The translations under genes were made by a program, and so were the position numbers. The notes beneath the pieces were generated by a model. It was not told the origin of the DNA. It was given only the letters and a program-made list of their open reading frames with translations, and searched no databases. Positions 31,391-42,111 of a stretch of DNA of 64,000 nt are shown here, in pieces. Where the stretch lies: assembly GCA_002007465.1 (NCBI GenBank), contig LNAC01000036.1:5786810-5850809 (forward strand), written 5' to 3'. The stretch comes from Ailurus styani (Eukaryota > Chordata > Mammalia > Carnivora > Ailuridae). Position 1 is the stretch's first letter; each line of letters starts with the position of its first letter.

Positions 31391-31488
31391 AACCACTTCT
31401 CTTTTCCTTTTCAGGGGATCATTTGCAAGTTAAAGCTAACCTGGGGAGTTCAGGAACAATGGTGCAGCCCAGAAAATGGTCCTGGCAA

Positions 31489-31517
31489 GGGGGGGAAGGG
31501 GGGGAGGTGGGGGGGGG
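31489..31517 (+). repeat. G-run cluster, possible G-quadruplex
   Basis: Runs of 7-9 G separated by one or two A or T bases. Could form a quadruplex on this strand. Confidence 0.6.
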
Positions 31518-31529
31518 CCCGCATGCGAA

Positions 31530-31680
31530 TGAGGATGATGTCCAGCTATTTACTTCTTTGTCCTCCTATAATATCTACTTAACGCAGTTCAATAGCAGCG
31601 GATTGTTAGCGGCATTAAGGATTCTATTAAGTTCTTCCCAAAGCCCTGCTATTCTCCTCCAGCTGTTGAGGGCCTGAAGC
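31530..31680. promoter_or_regulatory. Candidate conserved non-coding element
   Basis: Repeat-free: AATGAGGATGATGTCCAGC, CTATAATATCTACTTAACGC, GCGGATTGTTAGCGGCATTA and AGGATTCTATTAAGTTC. Dense in informative non-simple sequence. Confidence 0.35.
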
Positions 31681-31857
31681 TTTCAGCTGAGCCTGGCGCA
31701 GAACCTTCCAGAAAGCACCTCTGGAAAGTGGGTCTTTTCCCCCTCTCCCCTCGATTTCAGGCCTGTGAGCATAGAGCCCAGCTCAGAAACATCACCCAGC
31801 TGCCAAGCGTTGCTGCTTCCAAATTTCTTCAGCCCCCAAAGTTTTGGGTTTGAGAGA

Positions 31858-31881
31858 CACCCCCCCCACACACACACACAT
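31858..31881. repeat. C-run and (CA)n
   Basis: ACACCCCCCCC followed by a short CA run. Confidence 0.85.
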
Positions 31882-31919
31882 TCTATCCCCTGTATAAAAT
31901 GCTGCCACATCACACATTA

Positions 31920-32335
31920 GATATAGTCTTCCTCGACTCCAGAAATCTTTTCTGAAAGCATTTTTAGAGTACTGTCAGTATTCCAATATGCTTTAGTGAA
32001 AATCATGGCCCACTTTGTTCTTCTGATTGATTCATTGCTTAGATACCATTGGACAAGGGTTAAATTTCAGAGGCAGCCACCTAATCCTCCCTCTTTCGAT
32101 CTTTAATTAAACATTTGGCTAAGTTGGGTCTTGAAGTTTTGTCTTTTTTATAATCTGAAGCCAATACCATAACTTTGGTTTCCCAATAGGAAACAATCCC
32201 CAGTCTCTCAAAAAGTGGGCCAATGAATAAAAGGGCTTCGACCTGCAAAAAAGGTTCCCTGATACTGATTTAATATTATTTTCAGCTTCCGTTGAGTCAG
32301 CTGGTAAACCCCAGGGGCCACTTTTCAATCTTTAC
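31920..32335. promoter_or_regulatory. Candidate conserved non-coding element
   Basis: Repeat-free AT-rich DNA with TCTGATTGATTCATTGC near 32021, TCTTTAATTAAACATTTGGC near 32099 and TGATTTAATATTATTTTCAG near 32265. No coding frame. Confidence 0.35.
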
Positions 32336-33420
32336 TTGGGGCTCCAAGTTCACCTCCTAGGATTTGGCTAGACCAACTCGAGCCAGGTGGCGGGGTTCAC
32401 CTCTTCAGCGCCGGGCACTGTGCCTGGCACAGAGGGGGGCCCCTCACCTCGCATTTCCCACACGATGATTAAACTCATTAATGAGCTCCCGAGACAGCGT
32501 CCAGGGACCCAGACTTGTAGTCCTTCCCTGAAGGCTAATTCCCTCTGGGGCCACCCCCACCCTGCCCCAGCAGACACACTCCGAGGGTGGGATGGGGGTG
32601 GGGGTCCTCTTCTTGCCTGTTGGGGCAGGAAACATCTCGGGCAGGGCAGCCCGGGACGCTGTGGCATCCGGGAGCTGGCGGCTCCTTCTAGAACAGCAGA
32701 GAGAGGGAGGCGGGGTCTGCGGGAGGGCCAGCCAGAGGGGAAGGGGCCACACCAGGACTTCACACAGTTGGCTTGCAGAGGCAAGCACTAAGCTGCCTTT
32801 TCAACCACGGTAAACCCCGTCCATCTGGCCGCCCTAAAACTCTGTTAGCTTGTTCCCCTTGTCCAGGGCTGATTGGGCCCTTCTGAAGCAGAAGTAACAA
32901 CATGAATGGTGTAAACCCCGGCCACTTGAGGGTATTACATTTCATTTCATGCTTGACTTAATCAAAACTGGGGAAATGAAATGTACACCTTTTTGATGCT
33001 CTTTTCCCTGCTGTTTAAAGAGAAGAATCTTAACCCATTTGATCTTCACATGCACCCAGTAAATGACCAAATATGCCAAGCTGTCAAAAGCAGAAGGCGG
33101 CCAGTTGCCAGGCGGTGTTGGGTCACTGGGAAAGCACTTAATACAGGCAAACTTAAGTTTGGAGCCCAGGGACTTGGTTGCAGATGCAGCATTTCCCCTC
33201 CGGCCCGGCCACAGTTACAAACTTTGTAAAGGAAAAGGTGGGCTGCGAAAGTAAACATGTCCGCTGGATTCGGAGGGAGGGAGCAGGGGGTTGACACTTG
33301 CTCCTGCTGGTGCCTCGAAAAATTTCTCCCGGGTATCACCTGCTCTGTGAAGCTGTGCCCACCCGTCCCCCACCCCCCAGAACTGGTGGAGGGGATGTGC
33401 TGGTGGGGGGGGGGTCACCC
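32336..33420. other. Unassigned GC-rich sequence
   Basis: GC-rich around 32380-32790 with overlapping 114-138 codon frames on both strands (32368-32791) but no splice or domain evidence. The CpG content is low for an island. An AT-richer repeat-free part lies at 32930-33060. Poly-G near 33405. Confidence 0.4.
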
Positions 33421-33424
33421 CCAT

Positions 33425-33608
33425 GACTCCTTTAGGCAAGATACCCAGCCTCTCTTGGGCCCCCAGTTAACTGATGGGCGAAATGGGGAGAATAGCTCTG
33501 ACCCTGTTGGTTGCTGTGAGGAGTGAATTATATCATGTAGATGAAGTACTTAGAATGATGCCTGGCACAGAAGTTCTCATTCAATGCGAGTTATTAGTAG
33601 TAGTAGTA
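33425..33608 (+). mobile_element. MIR SINE
   Basis: GGCAAGATACCCAGCCTCTC, GATGGGCGAAATGGGGAGAA, GGTTGCTGTGAGGAGTGAAT and GATGCCTGGCACAGAAG are in MIR order. Confidence 0.85.
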
Positions 33609-33624
33609 CTGTATTTATTGCTAA

Positions 33625-34173
33625 CTGATATGAACGCAATGATGCCCTCCCCAAATTCATATGTTGAAGCTCAACCCCCAGTGTGATTATATCTGGAGAT
33701 AAGATAAGAGACTCTTAATCTCACGAAACAAATTGAGGTTTCCTGGGGGGTGGGAGGGTAGGGGTAGGGTGGATGGGTTGTGGACATTGGGGAGGGTTTG
33801 TGCTATGGCGAGTGCTGTGAAAGGTGTAAGCCTGATGATTCACAGACCTGTACCCCTGGGGCAAAGAATAAAAAAATTAAAAAAAGACTTTCAAGAGATA
33901 ATTAAGGTTAAAGGAGGTCACAAGGCTAAGGTACAAATCTGATAAAATTGGGGCCTTGATGAGGCCCACTCGCCCACACTGAGAAAAAGCCGTGTGGGGA
34001 TGTGGCAAGATGGCGGACACCTACGAGCCAGGAAGAGGGCCTTCATCAGAAACACAATTGGCTGGCACCTTGCTCTTGAGCTTCTCAGACTCCAGAACGG
34101 TAAGAAGACACGTTTGTGTTGTTTAAGCACCTCATCTATGGTGTTTTGTTACGGCAGCCCGAGCTGACTCACG
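33625..34173 (+). mobile_element. MLT1 (ERVL-MaLR) LTR, split by L1 end
   Basis: TCCCCAAATTCATATGTTGA, CAACCCCCAGTGTGATTATA, then after the insert GAGATAATTAAGGTTAAAGG, TTGGGGCCTTGATGAGG, GTTGTTTAAGCACCTCATC and GTTACGGCAGCCCGAGC. Solo LTR of an ancient retrovirus-like element. Confidence 0.88.
33703..33886 (+). mobile_element. Carnivoran L1 3' end inside MLT1
   Basis: AGAGACTCTTAATCTCACG, GTTGTGGACATTGGGGAGGG, TATGGCGAGTGCTGTGAAAG and CAGACCTGTACCCCTGGGG, then an A-rich end. Same family as the reverse-strand copy at 9478. Confidence 0.92.
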
Positions 34174-34204
34174 CGCCAACCTATCAGAGTTTTCTATTCT
34201 TACA

Positions 34205-34330
34205 ATTTATATATATCCAGCTCTTCAGTGAGACTCTGAAATTCTTTGGAGGTAGATCCCATGATTAATCTGGGTTTGTGTACTAGGGGCTTAGCACAGT
34301 ACCTGGTGTAGCAGTGGGGGCTTGGGTGAA
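34205..34330 (+). mobile_element. L2 LINE 3' end
   Basis: GAGACTCTGAAATTCTTTGG, AGGTAGATCCCATGATTAAT and CTTAGCACAGTACCTGGTG parallel the L2 3' terminus (agcacagtgcctggcac). Confidence 0.6.
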
Positions 34331-34374
34331 CATAGTTTTATGTGTCCAGAGAGCCCCGGGCCTTTCCTTGTCCT

Positions 34375-34500
34375 CATTTGACTACTTCTGTGCTCTGTGA
34401 CCTTGGACAAGTCACTCACCCTCTCTGTGCTTCAGCTTCCCCATCTGTGGAGCACCCTCGGGTGGACTGGGTGATTTCTAAGGTCTCAGAGACGGTGAGA
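34375..34500 (+). mobile_element. MIR SINE
   Basis: CTCTGTGACCTTGGACAAGT, CACTCACCCTCTCTGTGC and TTCAGCTTCCCCATCTGTGG are a clear MIR core. Confidence 0.85.
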
Positions 34501-35034
34501 TTTGGCCTTTAATCAAAGATTGAAGTGGGGAGAGCACAGCAACGGGAAGAGTAGGAGCTAGGATGACGCTGCTGTCTTTCCCAAGCCCAGGCAGCAGGAA
34601 AAGGCTCCAAATGACGTTGAACTAGCCGACAGCTCCAAGATGGTTCATTAGACAACTAGAGTCCGGGGTTAGAGGAACTCAGGGCTCACAGAGGACGCAC
34701 GGGCGGTGTTACAGCCCTGGTTCCTATCTGCCCAGTGGGGCTGGGGAGGGGGGGTGCTGGGTTGCCTTCCAGAGCTCAGGGATGCTGGGAAGAGCAAGAA
34801 CCCGGTGGGTTTGGAGTCCCAAGCTCAGAGTTGACTGAAAAAGATATCATCGTCCATCTTGTTGGGTGATTGTCAACAGCCTCCCTACGGCAACACCAGG
34901 AGGAAGTGCTTGCTGCTCATGTCCCAGCCCTGAGCTCTGCCTGCTTGACTGGCTCAGGAAGGGGGTGCTCCAGCTTGGAGATTTCTACTCGGCTTCCCCC
35001 GAGAGCCAGGAGTGTTTCTTGGATATGCTTCTAC
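34501..35034. other. Unassigned sequence
   Basis: No repeat family or exon recognised. Short overlapping frames only. Confidence 0.4.
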
Positions 35035-35150
35035 CCAGCCAGCCTTGCTAACTCACAGATGACCTTGAACCCGTCACCTTATAGACTCTCTGCGCCTCAC
35101 TGTCCACCTCTGAAGGGAGCATAAGAAATACCTGTTGCTCCTAGGACAAG
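35035..35150 (+). mobile_element. MIR SINE fragment
   Basis: ACAGATGACCTTGAACCCGT, CACCTTATAGACTCTCTGCG and CCTCACTGTCCACCTCTG resemble a diverged MIR core. Confidence 0.6.
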
Positions 35151-35224
35151 CGGCTTCTCCATAAGGACATGTCATCTGAGCCCAGAGCTGACAGCTTAGC
35201 TATGCCCCCCCAGACCGCAGGCAA

Positions 35225-35400
35225 CAAGTTTGCCCGATAGAACAGAAAACCAGAAACAACCCAAGTACGTCATCATACATCCAAGCAATGGACCATTTTG
35301 CCATCAGCAAATGTCCCTGTCTGTATAACAACGTTTCCAGACGATACACGGAGTATGATGGTGTGTTTGTAAAATGTGTGTGTGTGCATGTGTATGCACA
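35225..35400 (+). mobile_element. Possible old L1 fragment
   Basis: GAACAGAAAACCAGAAACAA, CCAAGCAATGGACCATTTTG and GTAAAATGTGTGTGTGTG follow the style of L1M 3' regions. Weak. Confidence 0.3.
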
Positions 35401-35429
35401 GTGTGAGTTCACATCTTTAACACATCTAG

Positions 35430-35665
35430 GAGGGCGTAGGCTCTGGGAAGTACACTGAGTTCTGATCCGGACTCTCGGTAGCTTCAGGATGCAGCAAGTT
35501 ACTTAACTTCACTCTTGGCCTCGGTTTCCTTTTCTGTAAAATGGGGATGATAGTGACACCCCCTAGCCTCGTCTAGTTGTTATAAAAGCTAACTGAGTCA
35601 GTACAGAGTAAGGTTCTTATCCCAGGCTCTTAATAGACACCCAGTAAAATGGGAGCTGTTATGAA
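35430..35665 (+). mobile_element. MIR SINE, nearly full length
   Basis: GGGCGTAGGCTCTGGGAAGT, CAAGTTACTTAACTTCACTC, CTCGGTTTCCTTTTCTGTAA and AAATGGGGATGATAGTG, then AATAGACACCCAGTAAAATG. Confidence 0.88.
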
Positions 35666-36469
35666 TTCCATAGAAGCATTAAAAAAAACAAAGTCAGGCA
35701 GGATTTGTACCCAAATGATAACCATGGTCACCAATTATTTTTGTATTACATGAGTGTGAGACAAACAAAAAAGGTGAGACTTTTTTCCTCCCCCCCAAAG
35801 GAAGAAAAAGAAAATAAGGATGGGGCAGATCTTATATACTTTCAGCATGGAAAGATGTCCAAAATCTCTCGGGTAAATGAAAAAGGGAGCTCACCATCAG
35901 TCTGCATGGGGGTCATGCTGCCAATGAAATGTTGCCATGCAAAATGAAAATTCTGGAAGGCCATAGGTTACACTTCTCACAGTGCCCATCTCAGGAGCCA
36001 GAGCGGGGAAGGGGCAGGGGTGAGACTCCCAGGGCACAAAATCTGCACTTGCAGGACCCTGAGAGCCAGCATCCCCTTCAATCTGCACCCTCTGCCCCCT
36101 CACCCCATCCCCGTGCCTGCTCGTGATAATGGGTGAGGGCATATGAAACCTTCACTTACTATGCTCTTCATATTTTATGGTTCTAGTTATTTTCACACTT
36201 GTTCTTTATTGCTGTCTGGGATATTATTCTTTCTAATAATAGATAGTTGTTTATTGAAACCATATCAGTGTTTTGGCAGTGATTCTTTATTTCTATTTGT
36301 TTTTATTTTATGCCATGTTTATTTCATGTCTCTTTCCTCCTTTGGGTATCCATAAAAATGCAATGCAATCATAATAATAGCTGCCACTATTATTTACCCA
36401 TTTGGATCCTCGGTGTGGAGTTGCCTAGCCCCTCGTGCAATATTTGCTCTGTGAAGTAACACTTTCAGC
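35666..36469. other. Unassigned sequence, partly L1-like
   Basis: 35725-35890 (TTGTATTACATGAGTGTGAG, GCATGGAAAGATGTCCAAAA) could be an old L1 3' piece. 36140-36420 is AT-rich and repeat-free. Nothing firm. Confidence 0.35.
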
Positions 36470-36725
36470 CAGCCCTTTTTGAGCACTTGCTGCAGGCTGG
36501 GCCCTGTGCTGTCCTAGCGATTAGCACAGCGAATGAATCCTCCTACAGGCTTTCCTCCAGGGGTCTGTTAATATCCACATTCCCTTCTAGCGAATAGGAA
36601 GTTCAGAGACCTCAAGAGCCTTGCTCAGGGTTGCACAACTAGTCAGAGGTAGAAGTGGGATCTGGGCCCTTGGAATCGGGCTCTGGAGCCTATACTCTCA
36701 GAAGATACCCCACACTGCTTTGCTC
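36470..36725 (-). mobile_element. MIR SINE, reverse strand
   Basis: CTTTTTGAGCACTTGCTGCA, GGGCCCTGTGCTGTCCTAGC, GTTGCACAACTAGTCAGAGG and GTAGAAGTGGGATCTGGGC give complement MIR order. Confidence 0.8.
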
Positions 36726-36924
36726 AGTCCACATTTGTCCATTAAATCGCATCTTCAGCTCTCCTGATTTGGGACGCCCCTGACGCCCCCCCCCCTTTTT
36801 TTGGTGGCGCTGTAGGCAACAGGTCTAATGTGATATGCCAAAGAGCCTAAATATCCCACCAAGAAAATCCCAGTCTCTGCCCCATCCCCGGGTTGCACCA
36901 AAGGTTTTTTTTTCCCCCCTCCCT

Positions 36925-37240
36925 TTTGTTAAGAGGCCTCATTTCTGACTTGATGAAAACATTTGTAATAGATAATCAAATGCTGATATGTTGCAAGGGA
37001 CAATGGCTTATTTGTTAAATATAAATGAACATGAACACGGGTCCTCCGTGCTAGAAAGGCAAAGGGTTCGGATGCCTTTTCAGAGGGACAGGCTGAGCCC
37101 CAGGAAAGAAAGCCAGGAGCGCCTAAAGGGTCTGGTCTAGGACGGTGATCGTCCGACAGCTCTTGTGTGACAAGATACATAGTTTCTTTTCAGCAACAGG
37201 CAGATTATTGGTTACTATAGTTTCCCTAATGCTCAAATAC
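36925..37240. promoter_or_regulatory. Candidate conserved non-coding element
   Basis: Repeat-free: TGACTTGATGAAAACATTTG, TAATAGATAATCAAATGCTG, GACAATGGCTTATTTGTTAA and ATTATTGGTTACTATAG. Several ATTGT/AACAATGG SOX-like and TAAT cores. Confidence 0.35.
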
Positions 37241-37779
37241 AGCTCAGGCCTAAGCTGAACAGAATAGGTTAAAAGGTGCCGAAGTTTGGCCCGGGAAGCC
37301 ACATGTTGAGAATCAGACCCCAAACAAAGCAAAAAGCACATCTCCCTGGTCTTTGATGTCTTTTCTGAGGGATGTAGAGTGAGAAAAACACAACCGGTGC
37401 TCAGGCTGGGGGCTTGATGGGCCGCTGTGACAATGGCCAGCAGAGTGGGAGCCCAGCACAATGCCCAGACAATGTCCCCAATCCCAGGCGTCCCTGGGCG
37501 CGCCGCTGGCTCACAAACACCCCTGCTGGAGAGTATTTTAGCCCCCGGTTTCTTAGAAAGTTCCTGCTGTCCTCTCCAGCCCAGCTAAACCGCCTGCCTT
37601 CCCAACCGGGCCTTTCTGCAAGCACCGTTCCGAGAAACAGAGAGAGAGACAGAGAGACGCGACTTTCTCACTCAAACGCCGCTGTCCCCAACCCGCCTAA
37701 ACACAGCCACAAGTCAGCACCATTTCTCCACTTGTTTTGAATTTTCCTAGATCTGCATAAACATCTCTTCTCAACTTCA
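37241..37779. other. Unassigned sequence
   Basis: Mixed. A locally CpG-richer patch near 37490-37560 (GGCGTCCCTGGGCGCGCCGC) is too short for an island. The 108- and 112-codon frames overlap on opposite strands. Confidence 0.4.
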
Positions 37780-38055
37780 GGGAAAAAAGAAGCGTTCTCC
37801 CCTCAAATAATTCATCTTTGCTCTAAAATATTGCCTTGCGCATCCCTTGGAGGGGACGGTGTGACGTTTTTCATAAACGGGATTAAATTAACCACTATTT
37901 ATGCCAGCGATGTGGGTCTTTCCTCTTCAGCTGGGATCTGTTTATTTCATTTGGCTTTTTATTTAAATTTAGGGAGCAGATAAATGTGCTTTCACGTTTA
38001 GAGATCTCCATCCATCTCCAGCCGGCTGCATCTGGGAAAATAAGTGTGGGGGAGA

Positions 38056-38094
<39 letters not shown>

Positions 38095-38420
38095 GCAAGC
38101 TGAGACATGGAGTTCTGAATGTTTTTTGGTGGTTGTTGCAGTATTGTGTTCCTGGTTGTCATTAGTTCTTTATAATGTTTCATGAAAAATATCTAATTGT
38201 AACAACTGTATTCCTCCAGTGAACATATTCCTTGAATTGAAGCGCTCACAATGGCCATAGGATAACTGTCCTTGAATTTGAGCCCTTTGTGGGTCGTCAA
38301 TAGGCTTACAATGTGCTGAATTAGCAGGCATATTAATGGGCAGATGCAATAGCAGGCCATTCTTCAGACTCAAATCTTCTTATGCAAATACCCCATGAAT
38401 TCAGTTCAAAGCGCTGCCTT
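37780..38420. promoter_or_regulatory. Candidate conserved non-coding element
   Basis: About 640 bp almost free of repeats, apart from a (GA)n at 38060-38088. Notable words: GGGATTAAATTAACCACTAT, TTTTTATTTAAATTTAGGG, CTTTATAATGTTTCATG, AATTAGCAGGCATATTAATG, and octamer ATGCAAAT at 38382. It reads like a deeply conserved enhancer. This is inference. Confidence 0.45.
38060..38088. repeat. (GA)n microsatellite
   Basis: About 14 GA units lying inside the candidate conserved element. Confidence 0.95.
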
Positions 38421-38479
38421 CAAAATGAGCTGAGCCCCCCACCCCCACCCCCAGAAGGGACCCCGGGCGAAAGTGACAT

Positions 38480-38840
38480 GAGAAAAGTTTAGACACTTGT
38501 TTTTATAACTGGACATGATCTTGTTATCATAATCTGATACTGGTCACTTGCATGCCCGGCTTGTAGGATTTTAAACCCTTAACAGAGAGAGATAATCTTG
38601 GCCTTTGTAGGAGTGTGGACAGAATCCCGGCGTGCAGGAAAGCCAGCAGTGAGAAGCACAGTTCCTGCTTTCTCAAACAAAACTTTTCATGATAAAAGCT
38701 TTTATCCTAGGATAATCACCCGGCTGGATTTCAGTGGTGGTGGTGAGGTTGGCAAAGGGCAGGAAAGGCAAATTTTTTATAAAAAATGAAAATAACTGAT
38801 CCCCGAGATGACCCACAATCAGGCCGAATCAGCCGTCGGA
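38480..38840. promoter_or_regulatory. Candidate GATA-rich regulatory element
   Basis: Contains CTTGTTATCATAATCTGATA (38519-38538), AGAGATAATCTTGG near 38586, and two overlapping perfect palindromes, GATAAAAGCTTTTATC (38691-38706) and TTATCCTAGGATAA (38702-38715). Together they give at least five GATAA/TTATC cores in 200 bp. Factor binding is inferred from motifs only. Confidence 0.45.
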
Positions 38841-38889
38841 GCCCCCATAATAGGAGCTGTAGAGTTTCCAAAGATCCCAGAGAGAACAG

Positions 38890-38909
38890 ATTTTTTTTTT
38901 TTTTTTTTG
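38890..38909. repeat. Poly-T tract
   Basis: About 19 T, not attached to a recognisable element. Confidence 0.85.
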
Positions 38910-38964
38910 TCATCTCTCCCTAGCCCTAAGCAAGATAACACAAGGCTCAGTTAGCATTTCCGGG

Positions 38965-39135
38965 TTACCAAAATGTGCCAGGCATTTTTATTCTGTGCTT
39001 TGCCCTTTATGTGTATCAGCTTGTGCAATTTTCACAAATACTCTATAAAGTGGCTACTGGTACTGTCCCCATTTTACAGATGAGAAGAGTGAGGAAAGGG
39101 GCTGGGAAACTTGCATAGGCACTGAGAGGCCAAGA
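38965..39135 (-). mobile_element. MIR SINE, reverse strand
   Basis: GTGCCAGGCATTTTTATTC, CTGTCCCCATTTTACAGATG and AGAAGAGTGAGGAAAGG. Confidence 0.85.
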
Positions 39136-39361
39136 AGGCCTCTACGGAAACAGTTGCTGCAGGCACATTAGCTAATTCTGGTGGGAAAGGGTAATTTCCC
39201 ACGAGGACTTTCTTGCCAGAAGAATCTGCTCCCTCTCTCCGGTGCCCCTCTGAGCTGGGTGGCCAAACCAGCGTAAGGATATTTAGCCACTTGGCCCCTA
39301 GAAAGTGTTCTTTCCTCCTTGACACAGTTTCATGATAAACTTTATTTATACTAATACTTAA

Positions 39362-39534
39362 TTTTTTAAAAAGATTTTACCCATTTGTTTGACACAGAGA
39401 TAGAGAGAGAACAAAGCAGGGGGAGTGGGAGAGGGAGAAGCAGGCTCCCTACTGTGGGGCTCAATCCCAGGACCCTGGGATCACGACCTGAGCCAAAGGC
39501 AGAAGCTTAACCAACTGAGCTACCCAGGCGCCGC
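39362..39534 (-). mobile_element. CAN-SINE, older form, reverse strand
   Basis: TTTTTAAAAAGATTTTACCC through GCTACCCAGGCGCCG. About 25 bp around the CTGAGCAGGGAGCC region are missing (GCAGGCTCCCTACTGTGGGG). Imperfect flanking duplication near TAATACTTAATTTTT and GCTAATTCTTT. Confidence 0.93.
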
Positions 39535-39744
39535 TATGCTAATTCTTTAAAGCAGAATATAGATTGACTAATAATGCTCGTAAATATTGTGGCACTTTAA
39601 TTGCCTACAGAGCTGAACCCCCTGGCCACACAGGAAGTTAAATACACTGAGAGGGGACATTAGACACTGAAAGTCAGCTATTGCTTAACAAGAAGTGCCA
39701 AGATCGTGGGGCATCATCAATGACAACAGCCGATTTACTCATAT

Positions 39745-39930
39745 ATTTACTGGGTATTGTTCATGTATGACTCACACTCACCCTGTAACGAAGGTAGGCT
39801 ATAATTTTCATTTTACAGGTGAGGAAACTGAGGCCCAGATAGGTTCAGAAATTTGTTCAAGTTCAAGGAGTTGAGATTTGAACCCAGGAATTCTGAACCC
39901 AAGAACCCTCAGCCTCTCCACTACATGCCA
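39745..39930 (-). mobile_element. MIR SINE, reverse strand
   Basis: TTTCATTTTACAGGTGAGGA, AACTGAGGCCCAGATAGG and GATTTGAACCCAGGAATTC are complement MIR core. Confidence 0.88.
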
Positions 39931-40635
39931 CAGAATGTTCCAGCCCCCCTGGGGGAGGAGGGTGGCGGTGGCTGCACTTTCCCTTGATCTGCCGCCCCAA
40001 GCGGCTTCTCCTAACTCATCTGCCCCTCATCAAGCCTCCTTCCTTGTCCCTTGGCTCCCTTCCTTTCTGTAGGAGTCTTTGGTTAGTTCTTCAGTGACCT
40101 TGCATTCCCCATACTGTGTGCGCGTGCGTGGGCACGCTCGTGTTCGTGTATCTGTGTGTGAAGAGGGGTGCATGCACACAGGGTGTGGAGGGTGATTGTG
40201 GGGAAGAGGAGGCAGAAAAGGAACAGGAGGATTTATCATTAGGGAGACTGAAGAACCGGAGACAAACAGCTTGGCCAGGGTCCCGGTTCTGGGTCCACTC
40301 CTCCAAGAAACCCTCGGGCGGGGGTCTCCCCATGCTAGCTACCCAGAGTTAGAAGCCTAAAGGTTTGGTACCCAAAGAATCAAGTCACAAAAGTGTGAGA
40401 TTCTGCTTTCCAGAATAACATAACAGCAACCACGACACACGATAATAACAGTCATAGTAAACACTAATTGTAGAAGCTTCGTGACGCCCCGGGCATGGTG
40501 CTAAGGGTTTCATGTGGGTAAACCGCTAGCCATATAGATAGGACAATGCAAAAGAGAAAAATATTTTCAAAGTGGAACAAAATACCCCATTTGGGGGAGC
40601 ATAGGTTGGAGGGAGGGGAAAGTTCATGACGAATG
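39931..40635. other. Unassigned sequence with a MIR scrap
   Basis: A TG-rich patch lies at 40116-40170. 40440-40525 (GCATGGTGCTAAGGGTTTCA) may be a diverged reverse-strand MIR. No exon seen. Confidence 0.4.
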
Positions 40636-40842
40636 GTGTGTTGGTCAGCTCAGGCTGTCATGACAAAATACCACAGACCGGGTTGCTTAAACAATGCATT
40701 TTTTTTTCTCATGATTCTGGGGGCCAGAAGTTCAAGATCAAGATAAGCTTGAGTTGGTTGGTTTCTGGGGACGCATCTCTTCCTGGCTTGCAGGTGGCCG
40801 TCTTCTCACTGTGTTCCCTTTCCTTTATGTGCACGCACGCGT

Positions 40843-40882
<40 letters not shown>

Positions 40883-41068
40883 ACAGAGTGAGGGAGTGTG
40901 CTCCGATGTCTCTTCCTCTCCTTTCGAGGACACCTGTCATACATAATACAGCCTCACCCTAATACCTCCCTAAATCCTGTCTCTCCAAATACAGTCACAC
41001 GGCGGTGGGGGGAGGGGGGAGGGCTTCAACGTATAATTTGGGAGGGGACACAATCTAGTCCATAACAA
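40636..41068 (-). mobile_element. MLT1 (ERVL-MaLR) LTR, reverse strand
   Basis: TGTGTTGGTCAGCTCAGGCT, GTCATGACAAAATACCACAG, TTCTGGGGGCCAGAAGTTC, CTCTCCAAATACAGTCACAC and ACACAATCTAGTCCATAACA. Full-length solo LTR with a (CA)n expansion inside. Confidence 0.9.
40846..40884. repeat. (CA)n microsatellite within MLT1
   Basis: About 14 CA units after a GCACGC alternating stretch, then AAACAC. Alternating purine-pyrimidine. Confidence 0.95.
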
Positions 41069-41906
41069 ATGGGGCTTCTGGGAACACTTAATAGGGATAG
41101 GAGTGTCTGAGGCTGAATGAATGGTTCTAACAAGCAAGCTGCAAGCTGCAGGGTTTTGTTTGGTCTGCACGGTGTTCTTAAAATGGAAAGGGAAAGCACA
41201 TCATTATCTGTATATTCAGCTTCTCTTGAGAAATGCAAAGCTCTGGCAACACTGAGCCGGCCGGCCGGCTGGCTGGTGGGGGCTTTGTGTAGTAGGCACC
41301 AAGCTCACTTTTCCGAAGTCTGCACCACTCCCTATTGTCCAGGCCCACAATTCCATATCCAAAGCTTTAGGAGTCGGATGCACATCCAAATTCAGACCTT
41401 TTTAGATTTTGGACGGGTAATATGGTGGCTATATTCTCTACATGTTCTTATGACTCCAGGGCAAGCTGGGCCAGCAGCCCCTTGATCAGTCAACTACGAT
41501 TTCTGTAGTAAAATGTGTGAATGTTCACAGTAAGCGGGATAAATAAAGGCTTTAAGTAGCCTCTCATCTCTTCTGGTCAGGTTTTGCTGCCAAACAAGAT
41601 GAGGTCAGAGCAGATTTTGCCACAGATGACTTAGAGCAAACGTGCCATGTCCAGAGGCTTCTGCACTTGGGAGTCTTGAGCAAGGTGTTTAGGTTCTGCC
41701 TTACACCCAGCCTGCTTCACTCACCTGAGCCCTGACCTGGTCCCGACAGGCACCTGTTTTTTTCCTTTGGCTTTAACAGGTGAAGGGTAGGGAACGGCAT
41801 ACGGGAGAAATCAGGATTCCCAGGCACAAAAGCTTGGAGGAGGCAACAGGTCTATTTCAGGGAGATATCTGCCCGCAAACCTTTAATGAAGTTTTTCACT
41901 TGAAAA
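41069..41906. other. Unassigned sequence
   Basis: 41335-41650 (TTCCATATCCAAAGC, AGATTTTGGACGGG, AGATTTTGCCACAG) could be an old DNA-transposon remnant but I cannot name it. A GGCC-rich patch lies at 41257-41280. Confidence 0.35.
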
Positions 41907-41917
41907 TAATTTTGTGG

Positions 41918-42111
41918 GGGTGCCTGGGTGGCTCAGTGGGTTAAGCCTCTGCCCTTGGCTCAGGTCATGATCTCAGGGTCCTGGGATTGAGCCCCGCATC
42001 GGGCTCTCTGCTTGGCGGGGAGCCTGCTTCCCCCTCTCCCTCTGCCTGCCTCTCTGCCTACTTGTGATCTCTCTCTCTGTCAAATAAATAAATAAAATCT
42101 TAAAAAAAAAG
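41918..42111 (+). mobile_element. CAN-SINE, young form
   Basis: GGGTGCCTGGGTGGCTCAG with GTGGGTTAAGCC, B-box region GGGATTGAGCCC, AATAAATAAATAAAATC tail. Target duplication TAATTTTGTGG at 41907-41917 and 42112-42122. Confidence 0.96.

Noticed and set aside
37430..37680. Possible CpG island or promoter
   Set aside because: Only a short patch (GGGCGCGCCGC) is CpG-dense. The surrounding few hundred bases are not.
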